DNA of 64,000 nt from Fluviirhizobium alvei (GCF_030551875.1 NZ_JAUOZU010000003.1:1-64000); one strand, 5' to 3'. Counted from the first letter of the stretch, positions 45,592 through 54,439 are shown. Numbers and translations are program-made. Notes: a model not told the origin generated them from the sequence alone.

Positions 45592-46725
45592 CTAAACGGC
45601 TCGATGCACCGTCTCTTCTGCGCGTCGCACCCAGGCCCATACGAGCACGATGGTTGCCATGGCGACCGCTGCCTGAAGCCAGAAATAGACCATGAAATCG
45701 ATTGCGGACCCGTAAGGCGGATTACCGGGCAAGGCATCGCGCATGGTCGGGATCACGAACAGCAGGGCCGCAATCCACACCAGAACCTCGAAATTGAAGT
45801 CGCGATTGTGCAGCATGACATGGATGGCGACCCAGAGGGAGCAGAGCGTCACCACGATAACGGAAAACACCGAAAGCCCGATAACGAACAGTTCGATCCC
45901 CGACCGGGAAAGCGTGAGGATATCCCCCACATCCTTTTGGTTGCTTGCATCTTCGACCATCGTCACCGTGAGATTGTGCGGAATATCGTCCAGCACCGTG
46001 CGCATCGGAATGGGATGATTGTCGACACTGGCTTCGATATCGAGTTCGGCACGATACTGATCGAAGGGATAGTTGAGGATATCGCCGGAATCGATTTCGA
46101 TCGTCGCGGCCATGGGCGGCAAAACGGTGTTGGCGAGGAACGTATGCTCGACGAACCCGTCGCCCCCCTCCACCTTCAGGCTGATATCCTTGCTGAGCTT
46201 GCCATCCTTGCCCACGAACTCGCCGCCAATCGGCAACAGATGCAGCACCAGCTTGCCGTTGTTGAAATCGGCCACGGCGATATCGATCGTCAGGGCCGTC
46301 GCCGGCGCGTTCGACGGAATGCTGACAGGCACATGCCGATGTTCGAAGGCGAACATGATGTTGACGCCGCAATAGGCCACAACGCTGATGAATGTCAGCA
46401 CGAACAGAAGAACGGTGCGCGCCTTGCGGCTCGTCGTCTTCGGTCCCGCGGCCGGTGCCGGCAGGCCCGGCGTCTGCGGCTCGATCGCCCCGCCATGGCG
46501 TAGCGTCACGATCGTCTCGGCAATTCGCGCGCCGTCCTCGGCAAGACGCAATTCCGCATCGATCCGCTGCGGCGGCTGGCCTTCGGCGTGCAATTTTTCC
46601 TTCAACCGTTGCAACAATTGCGGCACATGGCGCGACAGAGGCACATCCTGCGCGGTCGACCAGTAATGTTCGAACGTTCTTTCGAACAAGGAAATATAGC
46701 GATTGCTTTCGCCGACCTGCGACAT
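45592..46725 (-). CDS. DUF4436 membrane protein
   Basis: This 377-residue protein has a predicted first membrane span at about residues 104-125 (VLLFVLTFISVVAYCG), a periplasmic domain at about 135-270 and three C-terminal spans (about 270-370). The preceding 100 residues form a soluble cytoplasmic N-terminal region. The periplasmic part includes GGDGFVEHTFLANTVLPPM and NYPFDQYRAELDI, typical of DUF4436. No function is known to me. It is separated from the convergent yjhX-like gene by a 388-bp gap on the start side. Confidence 0.8.
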   Translation of the reverse strand: MSQVGESNRYISLFERTFEHYWSTAQDVPLSRHVPQLLQRLKEKLHAEGQPPQRIDAELRLAEDGARIAETIVTLRHGGAIEPQTPGLPAPAAGPKTTSRKARTVLLFVLTFISVVAYCGVNIMFAFEHRHVPVSIPSNAPATALTIDIAVADFNNGKLVLHLLPIGGEFVGKDGKLSKDISLKVEGGDGFVEHTFLANTVLPPMAATIEIDSGDILNYPFDQYRAELDIEASVDNHPIPMRTVLDDIPHNLTVTMVEDASNQKDVGDILTLSRSGIELFVIGLSVFSVIVVTLCSLWVAIHVMLHNRDFNFEVLVWIAALLFVIPTMRDALPGNPPYGSAIDFMVYFWLQAAVAMATIVLVWAWVRRAEETVHRAV

Positions 46726-47113
46726 AGCTTTTTTCCGACCACTAAAATGAACTCAATAAAAGCTTCTGGCCCAATACTGTCCCCGGCCCGATAGCATTCC
46801 TAGTCTTATGCATAGTCTTGTAGAAATCAAATACGTATTTTGACGTGGGTTTACCCAGAAAAACAAAGCCGACAAATGCCCCCTTTGGCTCCCATCGCGG
46901 ACATCGACAGGGAGGCTCGGATCATCTTGCAGAACCGGTCCGCCTGCCCTATATCGGGCCTATCGATGGAGTTTGGATGTTCCGTACACAAGAGACCCGC
47001 TGAAGGCCGTTGCCCGCTTTGAAGCGCGCAATGGCCAGCAACAAGGAACCCCGGTCGCCTTTGGCGCCGGATAGTTTGTTGCGCCCTTTTAAGGGCCAGT
47101 CGGAATACTCATC
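46726..47113. other. 388-bp gap between the DUF4436 gene and the YjhX-like gene
   Basis: The gap separates two divergently placed genes, so promoters for both should lie here. TAGTCTT occurs twice in direct order with a 12-bp period (46801-46807 and 46813-46819), a spacing typical of a tandem operator. A GCCCTT-TT-AAGGGC stem (47083-47096) lies 17 bp before the YjhX-like start codon. A 60-codon open frame at 46840-47022 has no support. Confidence 0.45.
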
Positions 47114-47371
47114 ATGGACATCAATCGCTCGGAACAGCGAATCCTTCACCTGCTCGCCCAAGGCGGCTGGATCGAACATACAAGATCTGAAAAAGCCAAG
47201 ATCGCCAGCGTCCGCTGCTTCAGCCGCGATGGCTGGATCTATCCTGGTCTCGATCTCGACCTCTTTCGCAAGCTGAAGAGGCTGAAGGCCATCGCCTCCA
47301 GACAAGGCAAACCCTACCGGATAACCGAACGCGGTCTGGCACTCGTCCGCGCACAGCTCGACAACTGCTAG
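47114..47371 (+). CDS. YjhX/TopAI-family small protein (putative topoisomerase I inhibitor toxin)
   Basis: This 85-residue basic protein begins MDINRSEQRILHLLAQGGWI and ends with a GKPYRITERGLALVRAQLDN stretch, the pattern of YjhX/UPF0386. In E. coli, YjhX (TopAI) binds and inhibits topoisomerase I, and the neighbouring GNAT protein YjhQ acts as antitoxin. No YjhQ-like gene is adjacent here, although GNAT genes lie within 2 kb on either side. A chromosomal regulator role is also possible. Family assignment is from memory of the E. coli protein. Confidence 0.75.
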   Translation: MDINRSEQRILHLLAQGGWIEHTRSEKAKIASVRCFSRDGWIYPGLDLDLFRKLKRLKAIASRQGKPYRITERGLALVRAQLDNC

Positions 47372-47382
47372 CCGAAAAACAG

Positions 47383-47416
47383 GAAACGCCGCGAGTTTCT
47401 GATATCGCGGCGTTTC
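47383..47416. terminator. Bidirectional terminator between yjhX-like gene and gatA
   Basis: A perfect 12-bp stem, GAAACGCCGCGA (47383-47394) and TCGCGGCGTTTC (47405-47416), has a 10-nt loop, in the 102-bp gap of two convergent genes. The stem ends carry AAA/TTT so that both strands end in a short T run. Confidence 0.75.
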
Positions 47417-47473
47417 GATCGTTTCATTGATACGCCCGCTGCCGCTCTCGGTCTGGCCGGGAGCGTCGGCTTC

Positions 47474-48955
47474 TTACCACCAGCGCTCGGCCGTAAACTT
47501 GCCCGCGGCCTGTTCGATCACATGGGCCGTCTGGAACAGGGTTTCCTCGTCGAATGGCTTGCCGATCAGCTGCAGGCCGAGCGGCAGACCCTTGTGATCG
47601 AGACCGGCCGGTACGGCAATGCCCGGCAGGCCGGCCATGTTCACCGTCACAGTGAAGATGTCATTGAGATACATTTTCACCGGATCGTTGGCGAGGTCCT
47701 CATCGGCAATGCCGAAGGCGGACGACGGGGTCGCCGGTGTCAGGATCGCATCGACACCCGCATTGAAGGCGAGTTCGCAATCGCGCTTGATCAGCGTCCG
47801 CACCTTCTGGGCCCGGATGTAATAGGCATCGTAATAGCCGGCCGACAGAACATAGGTGCCGATCAGGATACGGCGCTTGACCTCGGAGCCGAAACCGGCG
47901 GCACGGGTCTTTTCATACATGTCGGTAATATCGTTGCCCTCGACGCGGAGCCCGTAACGGACGCCATCATAACGGGCGAGGTTGGACGAGGCTTCCGCCG
48001 GTGCGACGATATAGTAAGCCGGCAGCGCATATTTGGTATGCGGCAGCGAGATATCGACGATCTCGGCACCGGCGTCCTTCAGCCAGGCGATGCCTTTCTG
48101 CCAGACGGATTCGATTTCCTCCGGCATGCCCGCGACACGATATTCCTTCGGAATGCCGATGCGGATACCCTTCATCGAGCGGCCGATCGCCTTCTCGTAA
48201 TCCGGCACCGGCAGATCGACCGAGGTCGTGTCCTTCGAATCGGTGCTCGCCATCGATTTCAGGAGAATGGCGGCATCGCGCACGTCACGCGCGATCGGAC
48301 CGGCCTGATCGAGCGACGAGGCGAAAGCAACGATGCCCCAGCGCGAGCAGCGTCCGTAGGTCGGCTTGATGCCGACCGTACCGGTGAACGCGGCCGGCTG
48401 GCGGATCGAACCACCGGTATCGGTTGCCGTTGCACCGGCGCAGAGCTGGGCGGCAACGGCAGCGGCAGAACCGCCCGACGAACCGCCGGGAACCAGATCG
48501 GCATTGGAGCCCTTGGCACGCCAGGGGTTCTTCACCACGCCGTAATAGGAACTTTCGTTGGACGAACCCATGGCGAACTCGTCCATGTTGAGCTTGCCAA
48601 GCATGACGGCGCCGTCATTGAAGAGGTTCTGCGTCACGGTCGATTCATATTCCGGCTTGAAACCATCGAGAATGTGGCTGCAGGCCTGCGTGTGAACGCC
48701 CTTGGTGGCGAAGAGATCCTTGATGCCAAGCGGAATACCTTCGAGTGCGCCGGCCTGGCCGCGAGCGATGCGCTCGTCGGATTGCTTGGCCTGTGCGCGG
48801 GCAATCTCCGGCGTTAGCGCCACATAGGCATTGATGGCAGGATTGGCGGCATCGATCGCCTGAATATAGGCCTCCGTCAGCTCCTGGGCGGTAATTTCCT
48901 TACCGGTGAGCTTGGCGCGGGCTTCTGCGATGGTCAGGCTGGTCAGTTCGCTCAT
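47474..48955 (-). CDS. gatA: Asp-tRNA(Asn)/Glu-tRNA(Gln) amidotransferase subunit A
   Basis: This 493-residue amidase-signature glutaminase supplies ammonia to GatB. Lys79 lies in [12 protein letters not shown], and the catalytic Ser-cisSer-Lys region reads [21 protein letters not shown] with [10 protein letters not shown]. The length is normal. It lies 18 bp after a GNAT gene that follows gatC, so gatC-GNAT-gatA is a likely operon. Confidence 0.96.
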   Translation of the reverse strand: MSELTSLTIAEARAKLTGKEITAQELTEAYIQAIDAANPAINAYVALTPEIARAQAKQSDERIARGQAGALEGIPLGIKDLFATKGVHTQACSHILDGFKPEYESTVTQNLFNDGAVMLGKLNMDEFAMGSSNESSYYGVVKNPWRAKGSNADLVPGGSSGGSAAAVAAQLCAGATATDTGGSIRQPAAFTGTVGIKPTYGRCSRWGIVAFASSLDQAGPIARDVRDAAILLKSMASTDSKDTTSVDLPVPDYEKAIGRSMKGIRIGIPKEYRVAGMPEEIESVWQKGIAWLKDAGAEIVDISLPHTKYALPAYYIVAPAEASSNLARYDGVRYGLRVEGNDITDMYEKTRAAGFGSEVKRRILIGTYVLSAGYYDAYYIRAQKVRTLIKRDCELAFNAGVDAILTPATPSSAFGIADEDLANDPVKMYLNDIFTVTVNMAGLPGIAVPAGLDHKGLPLGLQLIGKPFDEETLFQTAHVIEQAAGKFTAERWW

Positions 48956-48973
48956 GGATCAATTCACTTCGTG

Positions 48974-49435
48974 TCAGGCAGCAAGCTGCTTGTGGTAAAA
49001 GACCGAAAATTCGGAGTTGGGATAGTCGAGCACCGGGCCACAACGGGTGAAGCCGGCTTTCTCATAAAGCGCCCAGGCATCGGGATGACGGTCACCGGTT
49101 TCGAGAACGAGCGTCTCGATTCCCTCGTTCATCGCCTTGTCGACCATTTCGCCCAGAATACGGCGGGCGATGCCCTGGCCTCGCCATTCGGGGCGGGTAT
49201 ACATCCGCTTCACTTCGCCGATCCGCTTTCCATGGCGCCGCATCGCACCGCAGGCAACGGCCTCGCCATGCTCCCGGCAGACCCAGAGGGTGCAGTCGGG
49301 TTCCGCAAGTTCCTCCACCGACAGGTGAAAACAGAATTCCGGCGGAGTCAGGCTCAGAAGATGGGCGTTGAGCTCGGAAACCAGAGCCCGGACCTCATCC
49401 TGCAACGGCGATTCTATGGCAACGGAAAGCGCCAT
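48974..49435 (-). CDS. GNAT N-acetyltransferase between gatC and gatA
   Basis: This 153-residue GCN5-fold protein has the motif MYTRPEWRGQGIARRIL and a DAWALYEKAGFTRCGP segment. It starts 3 bp after the gatC stop and ends 18 bp before gatA. This places it inside the amidotransferase operon. The substrate is unknown; a target linked to translation is possible. Confidence 0.9.
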   Translation of the reverse strand: MALSVAIESPLQDEVRALVSELNAHLLSLTPPEFCFHLSVEELAEPDCTLWVCREHGEAVACGAMRRHGKRIGEVKRMYTRPEWRGQGIARRILGEMVDKAMNEGIETLVLETGDRHPDAWALYEKAGFTRCGPVLDYPNSEFSVFYHKQLAA

Positions 49436-49438
49436 GGC

Positions 49439-49726
49439 CTACTCCACGACCTTGGGCACCTGGAAATAGTTCTCTGCGGTCATCGGTGCATTGGCAACGA
49501 TCTTGTCGGCGATATTGCCGTCATTAACGACATCGGCGCGCTTTTTCATCGCCATCGGCGTCACGGACGTCATCGGCTCGACGCCATCGACATCCACTTC
49601 CGACAATTGTTCAACGAAACCGAGAATGCCATTGAGCTCGCCGGTCATCCGCACGGCCTCGTCTTCGCTTACGGCCAGACGGGCCAGCCGCGCCACACGT
49701 TTGACAGTCGCCACATCAACTGACAT
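49439..49726 (-). CDS. gatC: Asp-tRNA(Asn)/Glu-tRNA(Gln) amidotransferase subunit C
   Basis: This 95-residue protein ([20 protein letters not shown]) stabilises GatA and GatB and wraps around their interface. The [12 protein letters not shown]-type segment and the C-terminal [11 protein letters not shown] are conserved. I use ATG at 49726, with GGAG 6 nt upstream, in preference to GTG one codon earlier. It is the first gene of the gatC-GNAT-gatA string. Confidence 0.95.
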   Translation of the reverse strand: MSVDVATVKRVARLARLAVSEDEAVRMTGELNGILGFVEQLSEVDVDGVEPMTSVTPMAMKKRADVVNDGNIADKIVANAPMTAENYFQVPKVVE

Positions 49727-49820
49727 CACAGTCTCCAGTCATGAAAAGGTCATGCCCGCTATAAAGCCGCAGGGCCAAGCGCGCAACGGTCTTGAATGCG
49801 GGCATGGTTGAAAATCGACG

Positions 49821-50525
49821 TCAGATCGTCACGATCCCGCCGGGCGCCGGCACTTCCATTCGCGTTTTCGTTCCTTCCATGGCGCTGACGAACTTGTCGG
49901 CATTCGGCTCGAGCAGGCCGAACGTGCCATAGTGGCAGGGAATGACGGTGTCGAAGGAGAAATAGCGCTGGCAGGCCAGGGCTGCAACCGCACCGCCCAT
50001 GGTGAAACGGTCGCCCACCGGAACCAGGCCGATATCGGGCTGATGCAGTTCGTTGATCAGCGCCATGTCACCGAAAATGTCGGTATCGCCCATATGCAGA
50101 AGCGTCGGCTCGTCATCGAAATGCAGCACGAGACCATTGGCATTGCCGAGCGCGTGCGAGACGCCATCCTCGGTCACATGAGCCGACGAATGCAGCGCAT
50201 TGACGAACGTCACCGAGAACCCGCCCGTATGGATGGTCCCACCTGTATTGCCCGGATTGGTTTTTTTGACACCCTTCTTGCCGATCCAGGCGGCGAGATC
50301 GGCATTTGCCACCACCTCGGCATCCAGTTCGTTCGCAAGCGTGATCGCATCGCCGACATGGTCCATATGGCCATGGGTCAGGAGAATATGGCTGGCCCCG
50401 GCGACGGCAGCCTTGCGATCCTGATGCGAAAAGGACGGATTATGGCTCAAGAACGGATCGATGAGGATCACCGCATTCTTGGTTTCAAGACGGAAAGCGG
50501 AATGACCAAGCCAATGAATTTTCAT
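49821..50525 (-). CDS. Metal-dependent hydrolase, metallo-beta-lactamase fold (UPF0173)
   Basis: This 234-residue protein has the [12 protein letters not shown] zinc motif, an [11 protein letters not shown] metal ligand segment and a C-terminal [11 protein letters not shown] motif. It belongs to the UPF0173/UlaG-like branch of the fold. The substrate is not known. The start ([14 protein letters not shown]) is clear, with a purine-rich GGGAGAAGAAG upstream. Confidence 0.93.
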   Translation of the reverse strand: MKIHWLGHSAFRLETKNAVILIDPFLSHNPSFSHQDRKAAVAGASHILLTHGHMDHVGDAITLANELDAEVVANADLAAWIGKKGVKKTNPGNTGGTIHTGGFSVTFVNALHSSAHVTEDGVSHALGNANGLVLHFDDEPTLLHMGDTDIFGDMALINELHQPDIGLVPVGDRFTMGGAVAALACQRYFSFDTVIPCHYGTFGLLEPNADKFVSAMEGTKTRMEVPAPGGIVTI

Positions 50526-50613
50526 CTTCTTCTCCCTGTTGGTTGGCAGGAAACTTAAGAGCCGTTGTTGCGAACCGCAATGAACATCGTGGAAATTTTA
50601 AACTCCAACAGCA

Positions 50614-51369
50614 TCAAGCTGTTGAAAAACCTTCCACCTTGAGAAAGTACCTCGCCCAGCGCGGATCGATGGCCGCGAGGAATTCTGCCCGATCCTGTCG
50701 GCTCGCTTCGGTCCCGCTGTCACTGCTTCTAGCGCAGCTTCGCGACAGTTCCGCGAACACGTCATAGAGCAGCTGGTCGGCAACGGCCGAACTATGCTCG
50801 AACAGCGCCTTTCCATCCTTCATCCGCACATAGTTATAGTCGAACTTCTCGCGGAAGACATAATCGCCATCACCGGCAAACGGTGGTGAAAAGGATGGCA
50901 AGAGCTCCGGATCGATCCCGTGCCGGCTCGCCATGTCGCGCAGGAGGTGTGCCAGTTGCGGCGGATCGAGAAGCGGGCGGTCCGGATGTTTCCAATGCGG
51001 CAACCCGTCGTCCGGTTCAGGCTCTGCCGGCTGTTGCCTTTGGGATTCACGCTTCGGCGCAACCGGTTTCGGTTTCATCTCAGGTTTGGGCTTTGCGATG
51101 ATGGCGCCAATCGCGATCGAGGCAAACCAGGGAATTGCCATGACGATCGAATAGAGCACGAACCCGAAGGCGAGATTGTTGCTGTTGCGCTCCGCCGATA
51201 GCGTCGGATCCATCTGGGAAACCAGCACGCCAAACAGGATGACAAAGGGAAGACTGAGAAAAACGAGCCAGACGCCAATGCGTCGCGAACCCGTTACATG
51301 CCTGCGGATCCACCATCCGCCGCAAAAGCCGGCCAGGGCCAGCACAATCGGAACTGTCCAACCAAACAC
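50614..51369 (-). CDS. Membrane-anchored protein of unknown function, possible Imm63-like C terminus
   Basis: This 251-residue protein starts with GTG at 51369; AGGAGG lies 6 nt upstream. Three hydrophobic spans lie at about residues 3-20, 31-50 and 67-92. A Pro/Lys-rich linker follows at about 93-125. The soluble C-terminal region has VRMKDGKALFEHSSAVADQL, LLYDVF and a long terminal helix IDPRWARYFLK. That region faintly resembles the Imm63 family (polar strand followed by D-LLY-VF and an L-W helix). I could not verify this. Neighbours give no clue. Confidence 0.7.
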   Translation of the reverse strand: MFGWTVPIVLALAGFCGGWWIRRHVTGSRRIGVWLVFLSLPFVILFGVLVSQMDPTLSAERNSNNLAFGFVLYSIVMAIPWFASIAIGAIIAKPKPEMKPKPVAPKRESQRQQPAEPEPDDGLPHWKHPDRPLLDPPQLAHLLRDMASRHGIDPELLPSFSPPFAGDGDYVFREKFDYNYVRMKDGKALFEHSSAVADQLLYDVFAELSRSCARSSDSGTEASRQDRAEFLAAIDPRWARYFLKVEGFSTA

Positions 51370-51487
51370 GCATTTCCTCCTGTCCGGAAATTCTTGGTAT
51401 CATGACCGCCAAGACGAGAGAAATGCAACCGATCGATTTGCCTCGTTGCCTTTGTCTGGCAAATTGTTAAGTGAACCAAAGAACGCT

Positions 51488-51503
51488 GTCCGGTTTTGCG
51501 GAC
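51488..51503 (+). promoter_or_regulatory. Small hairpin before ruvX
   Basis: GTCCG (51488-51492), GTTTTG loop, CGGAC (51499-51503), 22 bp upstream of the ruvX start codon. The stem is only 5 bp, so any role is speculative. Confidence 0.2.
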
Positions 51504-51525
51504 ATAAAGGATTTGAGAGGCGACC

Positions 51526-52008
51526 ATGGCAATCCTGACGATCGACGAGCTGGCAACGACGCTCGCACCCGGCGATCTCGTCGCAGGTCTCGACCTCGGC
51601 ACGACCACGATCGGGCTTGCGCTTTCGGACAAGGGACGCCGCTTTGCGACGCCTCGCCCGGTCATCAATCGCAAGAAATTCACGCTCGATGCCGAGGTGC
51701 TGCTGGCCTTTGCGGCGAAGGAAGAGGTCAGGGCCTTCGTGATCGGCCTGCCGATCAACATGGACGGAAGCCAGGGGCCACGTGCCCAGGCGACCCGCGC
51801 CTTCGTCCGCAACATGGAACAGAAGACTGCGATTCCCTTCGTTTACTGGGATGAGCGACTTTCGACGGTCGCCGCCGAGCGCGCGCTGATCGAGATGGAT
51901 GTGTCGCGCAAGAAGCGGGCCGAGCGGATCGATTCCGCCGCCGCCTCCTTCATTCTTCAGGGCGCACTCGACAGATTGTCGTCGATCGCCAATGCCGGCT
52001 CCTTCTGA
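51526..52008 (+). CDS. ruvX: RuvX/YqgF-family putative pre-16S rRNA nuclease (Holliday junction resolvase-like)
   Basis: This 160-residue protein has an RNase H-like fold. The [15 protein letters not shown] motif holds the first acidic residue, [14 protein letters not shown] is the second strand, and [17 protein letters not shown] the third. Literature assigns YqgF to 16S rRNA 5' end maturation and also to junction resolution. The last 52 nt overlap the 3' end of the convergent DUF6105 gene. Confidence 0.94.
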   Translation: MAILTIDELATTLAPGDLVAGLDLGTTTIGLALSDKGRRFATPRPVINRKKFTLDAEVLLAFAAKEEVRAFVIGLPINMDGSQGPRAQATRAFVRNMEQKTAIPFVYWDERLSTVAAERALIEMDVSRKKRAERIDSAAASFILQGALDRLSSIANAGSF

Positions 52009-52289
52009 CCCGTAAGCTTGCGGGCCTGCCACCAGGCGGCAATAGCCTTGCGACGGCGGAAGGCCATCAGGCCAGCGAGAAGAAACGTATCGACAATGAT
52101 GGCGCGCAGAACCAGCGGCGGAATGCTTTCCGGCGGCAGGCCGAGAATATGGCCGTAAATCTGGAACACCAGATCATGCATCTGCCGTGTCAGGATCAGC
52201 AATCCGAAATTGATGTCGTAGTAGGACAGGCCGTACCAGCTGCCAAGAAGCACGATCGGCAAAGCCCAGAAAATCAGAACCCACTTCAT
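51957..52289 (-). CDS. DUF6105 small membrane protein
   Basis: This 110-residue protein starts at 52289 ([23 protein letters not shown]). It has an N-terminal span and a second span around residues 58-78, with a basic [14 protein letters not shown] segment after it. The family is recognised in rhizobia as DUF6105. It shares 52 nt with the convergent ruvX 3' end. The role is unknown. Confidence 0.78.
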   Translation of the reverse strand: MKWVLIFWALPIVLLGSWYGLSYYDINFGLLILTRQMHDLVFQIYGHILGLPPESIPPLVLRAIIVDTFLLAGLMAFRRRKAIAAWWQARKLTGQKEPALAIDDNLSSAP

Positions 52290-52308
52290 CCACACGCCCC
52301 TGTCCGGT

Positions 52309-52334
52309 GTGTCCGCGGCCAGAGCCGCGGACAC
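52309..52334 (-). promoter_or_regulatory. Hairpin just upstream of the DUF6105 start codon
   Basis: GTGTCCGCGGC (52309-52319), loop CAGA, GCCGCGGACAC (52324-52334) is a perfect 11-bp stem, 19 nt upstream of the start codon and of the GGGG-type ribosome site. It could end transcripts of the upstream small gene or affect access to the ribosome site. There is no T tract. Confidence 0.45.
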
Positions 52335-52446
52335 GTCCCCCGGTCAACAGCCGGAACATTCCGCTGTTGTGATGGCTTCGGCATCGTTGTCCCCGATCGC
52401 CGAAACCCGAACTGAAACGATCATGCGAACCGGTTGATCCGGTCTC

Positions 52447-52614
52447 TCAGGTCAGCGGGTTTTGCCTGCCACGAAACACAGGCTCTCCGACCAGACGGTC
52501 GAACAGCCCCATGAGCGCGAGCATGAACAAGGGCACGCTGAAATCCTTGGCGATGAAGGCCAGTGCGAAGCCGATTGCCGAGACTTTGAAAAGCCTTGCA
52601 AATGCCTGCGCCAT
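52447..52614 (-). CDS. 55-residue small membrane protein
   Basis: This short gene begins ATG at 52614, preceded by AGGAGG with 5-nt spacing, a nearly ideal ribosome site. The product is MAQAFARLFKVSAIGFALAF and continues with a second hydrophobic part around residues 28-38, then ends RGRQNPLT. Two short hydrophobic segments suggest a small inner-membrane protein. I recognise no function. The good ribosome site and closeness to DUF6105 support it being real. Confidence 0.65.
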   Translation of the reverse strand: MAQAFARLFKVSAIGFALAFIAKDFSVPLFMLALMGLFDRLVGEPVFRGRQNPLT

Positions 52615-52728
52615 CTGAGCCTCCTGCCCCGGTGATCGATGGGATCACTGTCACAGTTAACGGCTTGTCGCGCAACGTAAACCATTTGTTAAGGTTAATT
52701 TCGAAGCGGCAGCGGTGGAAAAACCGCC

Positions 52729-53472
52729 TTATCTCCCACCGGTGACATCGACGATCGCACCGGTCGTATAGGAAGCCGCATCCGACAGAAGCCAGATGAT
52801 GGCTTCGGCGACCTCCTCAGCACTCCCGGGCCGACCGAGCGGCGTTCCCTTGCCCAGTCGCGCGGCGCGATCCGGCTGGCCGCCGCTAGCGTGGATGTCG
52901 GTATCGATCAGACCGGGCCGCACCGCATTCACGCGAACCCCGGCCGGACCGAGCTCTTTTGAAAGACCGATCGCCAGCGTATCGAGCGCCGCCTTTGCGC
53001 CGGCATAATCGACATATTCGTTCGGCGATCCGAGCCGCGCCGCAGCCGAGGAGACGAGCACGATCGAGCCGCCGGCCCCGCCCCTGTCGGTCGACATTGC
53101 CCGCGCGGCCTCGCGCGCCGTCAGATAGGAGCCGAGCACATTGATATCGAAGATGGTGCGCAACCGCTCGATGGACATGTCAGCGAGTGTCGACGATGGC
53201 GCGACGACGCCGGCATTGACGACCACGCCGGCAATATCGCCAAAGGCAGCGCGAGCGGCAGCAAAGAGCGCCGCCACATCCGCCTCCCGGGTCACGTCGC
53301 CGCGCACGGCAATCGCTCGCCCGCCCTCAGCCTCGATCCGCTCGACGACGTCGCGCGCGGCGGCATCATCCTGCCGATAGTTGATCGCGACGGCCCAGCC
53401 GCGCGCCGCAGCCAAGAGCGCCACGGCGCGACCGATCCCGCGGCTTCCGCCGGTAATGACAATGGCTTTCAT
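52729..53472 (-). CDS. Short-chain dehydrogenase/reductase
   Basis: This 247-residue SDR has TGGSRGIG (7-14), the NAG motif around residue 86, catalytic Ser near 142 and Y156-AGA-K160. The C-terminal GAIVDVTGGR is typical of the glucose-1-dehydrogenase/FabG-like branch. It uses NAD(P)(H), but the substrate is not predictable. It starts 14 bp after tetR, so the pair likely forms one operon and the regulator may respond to the enzyme's substrate. Confidence 0.9.
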   Translation of the reverse strand: MKAIVITGGSRGIGRAVALLAAARGWAVAINYRQDDAAARDVVERIEAEGGRAIAVRGDVTREADVAALFAAARAAFGDIAGVVVNAGVVAPSSTLADMSIERLRTIFDINVLGSYLTAREAARAMSTDRGGAGGSIVLVSSAAARLGSPNEYVDYAGAKAALDTLAIGLSKELGPAGVRVNAVRPGLIDTDIHASGGQPDRAARLGKGTPLGRPGSAEEVAEAIIWLLSDAASYTTGAIVDVTGGR

Positions 53473-53486
53473 TGTTCCTCTCCCCT

Positions 53487-54128
53487 TCAGGGATAGACGC
53501 CGCGAACCAGTTTGCGGACCGCCTGCCCCACCTTGTCCCAATCCTTGTCACTTGCAAGTGATATGCCGGCAAACCGGCCTCCCGCCTCGCCCGCAAGCAC
53601 AAGATGCTGCACCATGCCGATGAGTGCGGCATTGATCACCGCAGGTTCTGCCCCCTTCGGTGCCGCCATACTGCCACGAACGCGATCGATCCAGTTGGCC
53701 AGCGCCTTCGATCGTGATTCCGAAAGCCGGCGCACCTGCGGCGAGTTTTCCGAGATCTCCCAGGCGATGATCTTCTTCATCAACGGGTCGCCGCGCAAGG
53801 CCTCCATGAAGAGCAACAGAAGCCGTTCGACGAGATCGCCATAGGTCAGCAGAAAACCGCCGCCGCTGTCGGGTGGCATCTTGTCTTCCACCCAACCGGC
53901 CAGCTCGACGCCGATCGCATCGACCAGACCATCCATGCCGCCGAAATAGCGGTAGATCAGCTGCTTGTCGCACCCGGCTCGCCGCGCCACCGCGTTGATG
54001 CCGAAATTCTGGAAGCCGCTCTCCGCCAGCAATTCCGAAGCGGCCCGCAGAATCCGGGCCTGGGTGGCCTCGCGGTTGCGCGGCGGCACCTCGGGTTGTT
54101 GCTTCGTCGCCAATATGCCTGCTGCCAT
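53487..54128 (-). CDS. TetR-family transcriptional regulator
   Basis: This 213-residue protein has an N-terminal helix-turn-helix (ILRAASELLAESGFQNFGIN and GCDKQLIYRYFGGMDGL). The start at 54128 has GGAGA upstream; the ORF extends 41 codons further without family content. The C-terminal ligand-binding domain is hydrophobic. It is upstream of and co-directional with the SDR gene. No operator half-sites were identified. Confidence 0.9.
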   Translation of the reverse strand: MAAGILATKQQPEVPPRNREATQARILRAASELLAESGFQNFGINAVARRAGCDKQLIYRYFGGMDGLVDAIGVELAGWVEDKMPPDSGGGFLLTYGDLVERLLLLFMEALRGDPLMKKIIAWEISENSPQVRRLSESRSKALANWIDRVRGSMAAPKGAEPAVINAALIGMVQHLVLAGEAGGRFAGISLASDKDWDKVGQAVRKLVRGVYP

Positions 54129-54439
54129 GCCATTCTCCGGTTGATTCGTCGGCGCGAGATTAGGAGCCGCACCAGCTGGTGACAATTGCAGCCGGGCCGC
54201 CAATCCCGGGCTTTCAACAGCAAGACTTTCCATCCCTCGCTTTTTTTGCAATAGTCAGTTGCAGCACCGGAAACCACGCAGCGGCAGGCTTCTTTCCTGT
54301 GCCATCCCACCCTCGTCCCGTTCATTACGGGCACCCAGCATGATCAAGTGCAATCCAGGGCGAGGCAGTCGCCTCGCTTGCCTATTGCGGATCGACATCG
54401 GACGCCGACGACCATCGGCTCGATCCGGCGGAGCATGGA

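Noticed and set aside
46840-47022. 60-codon plus-strand frame before the YjhX-like gene
   Set aside because: No family pattern, unremarkable composition and no ribosome site; probably intergenic.
47522-48817. 431-codon plus-strand frame over gatA
   Set aside because: The gatA reading is complete with the amidase signature; this one is a composition artefact.
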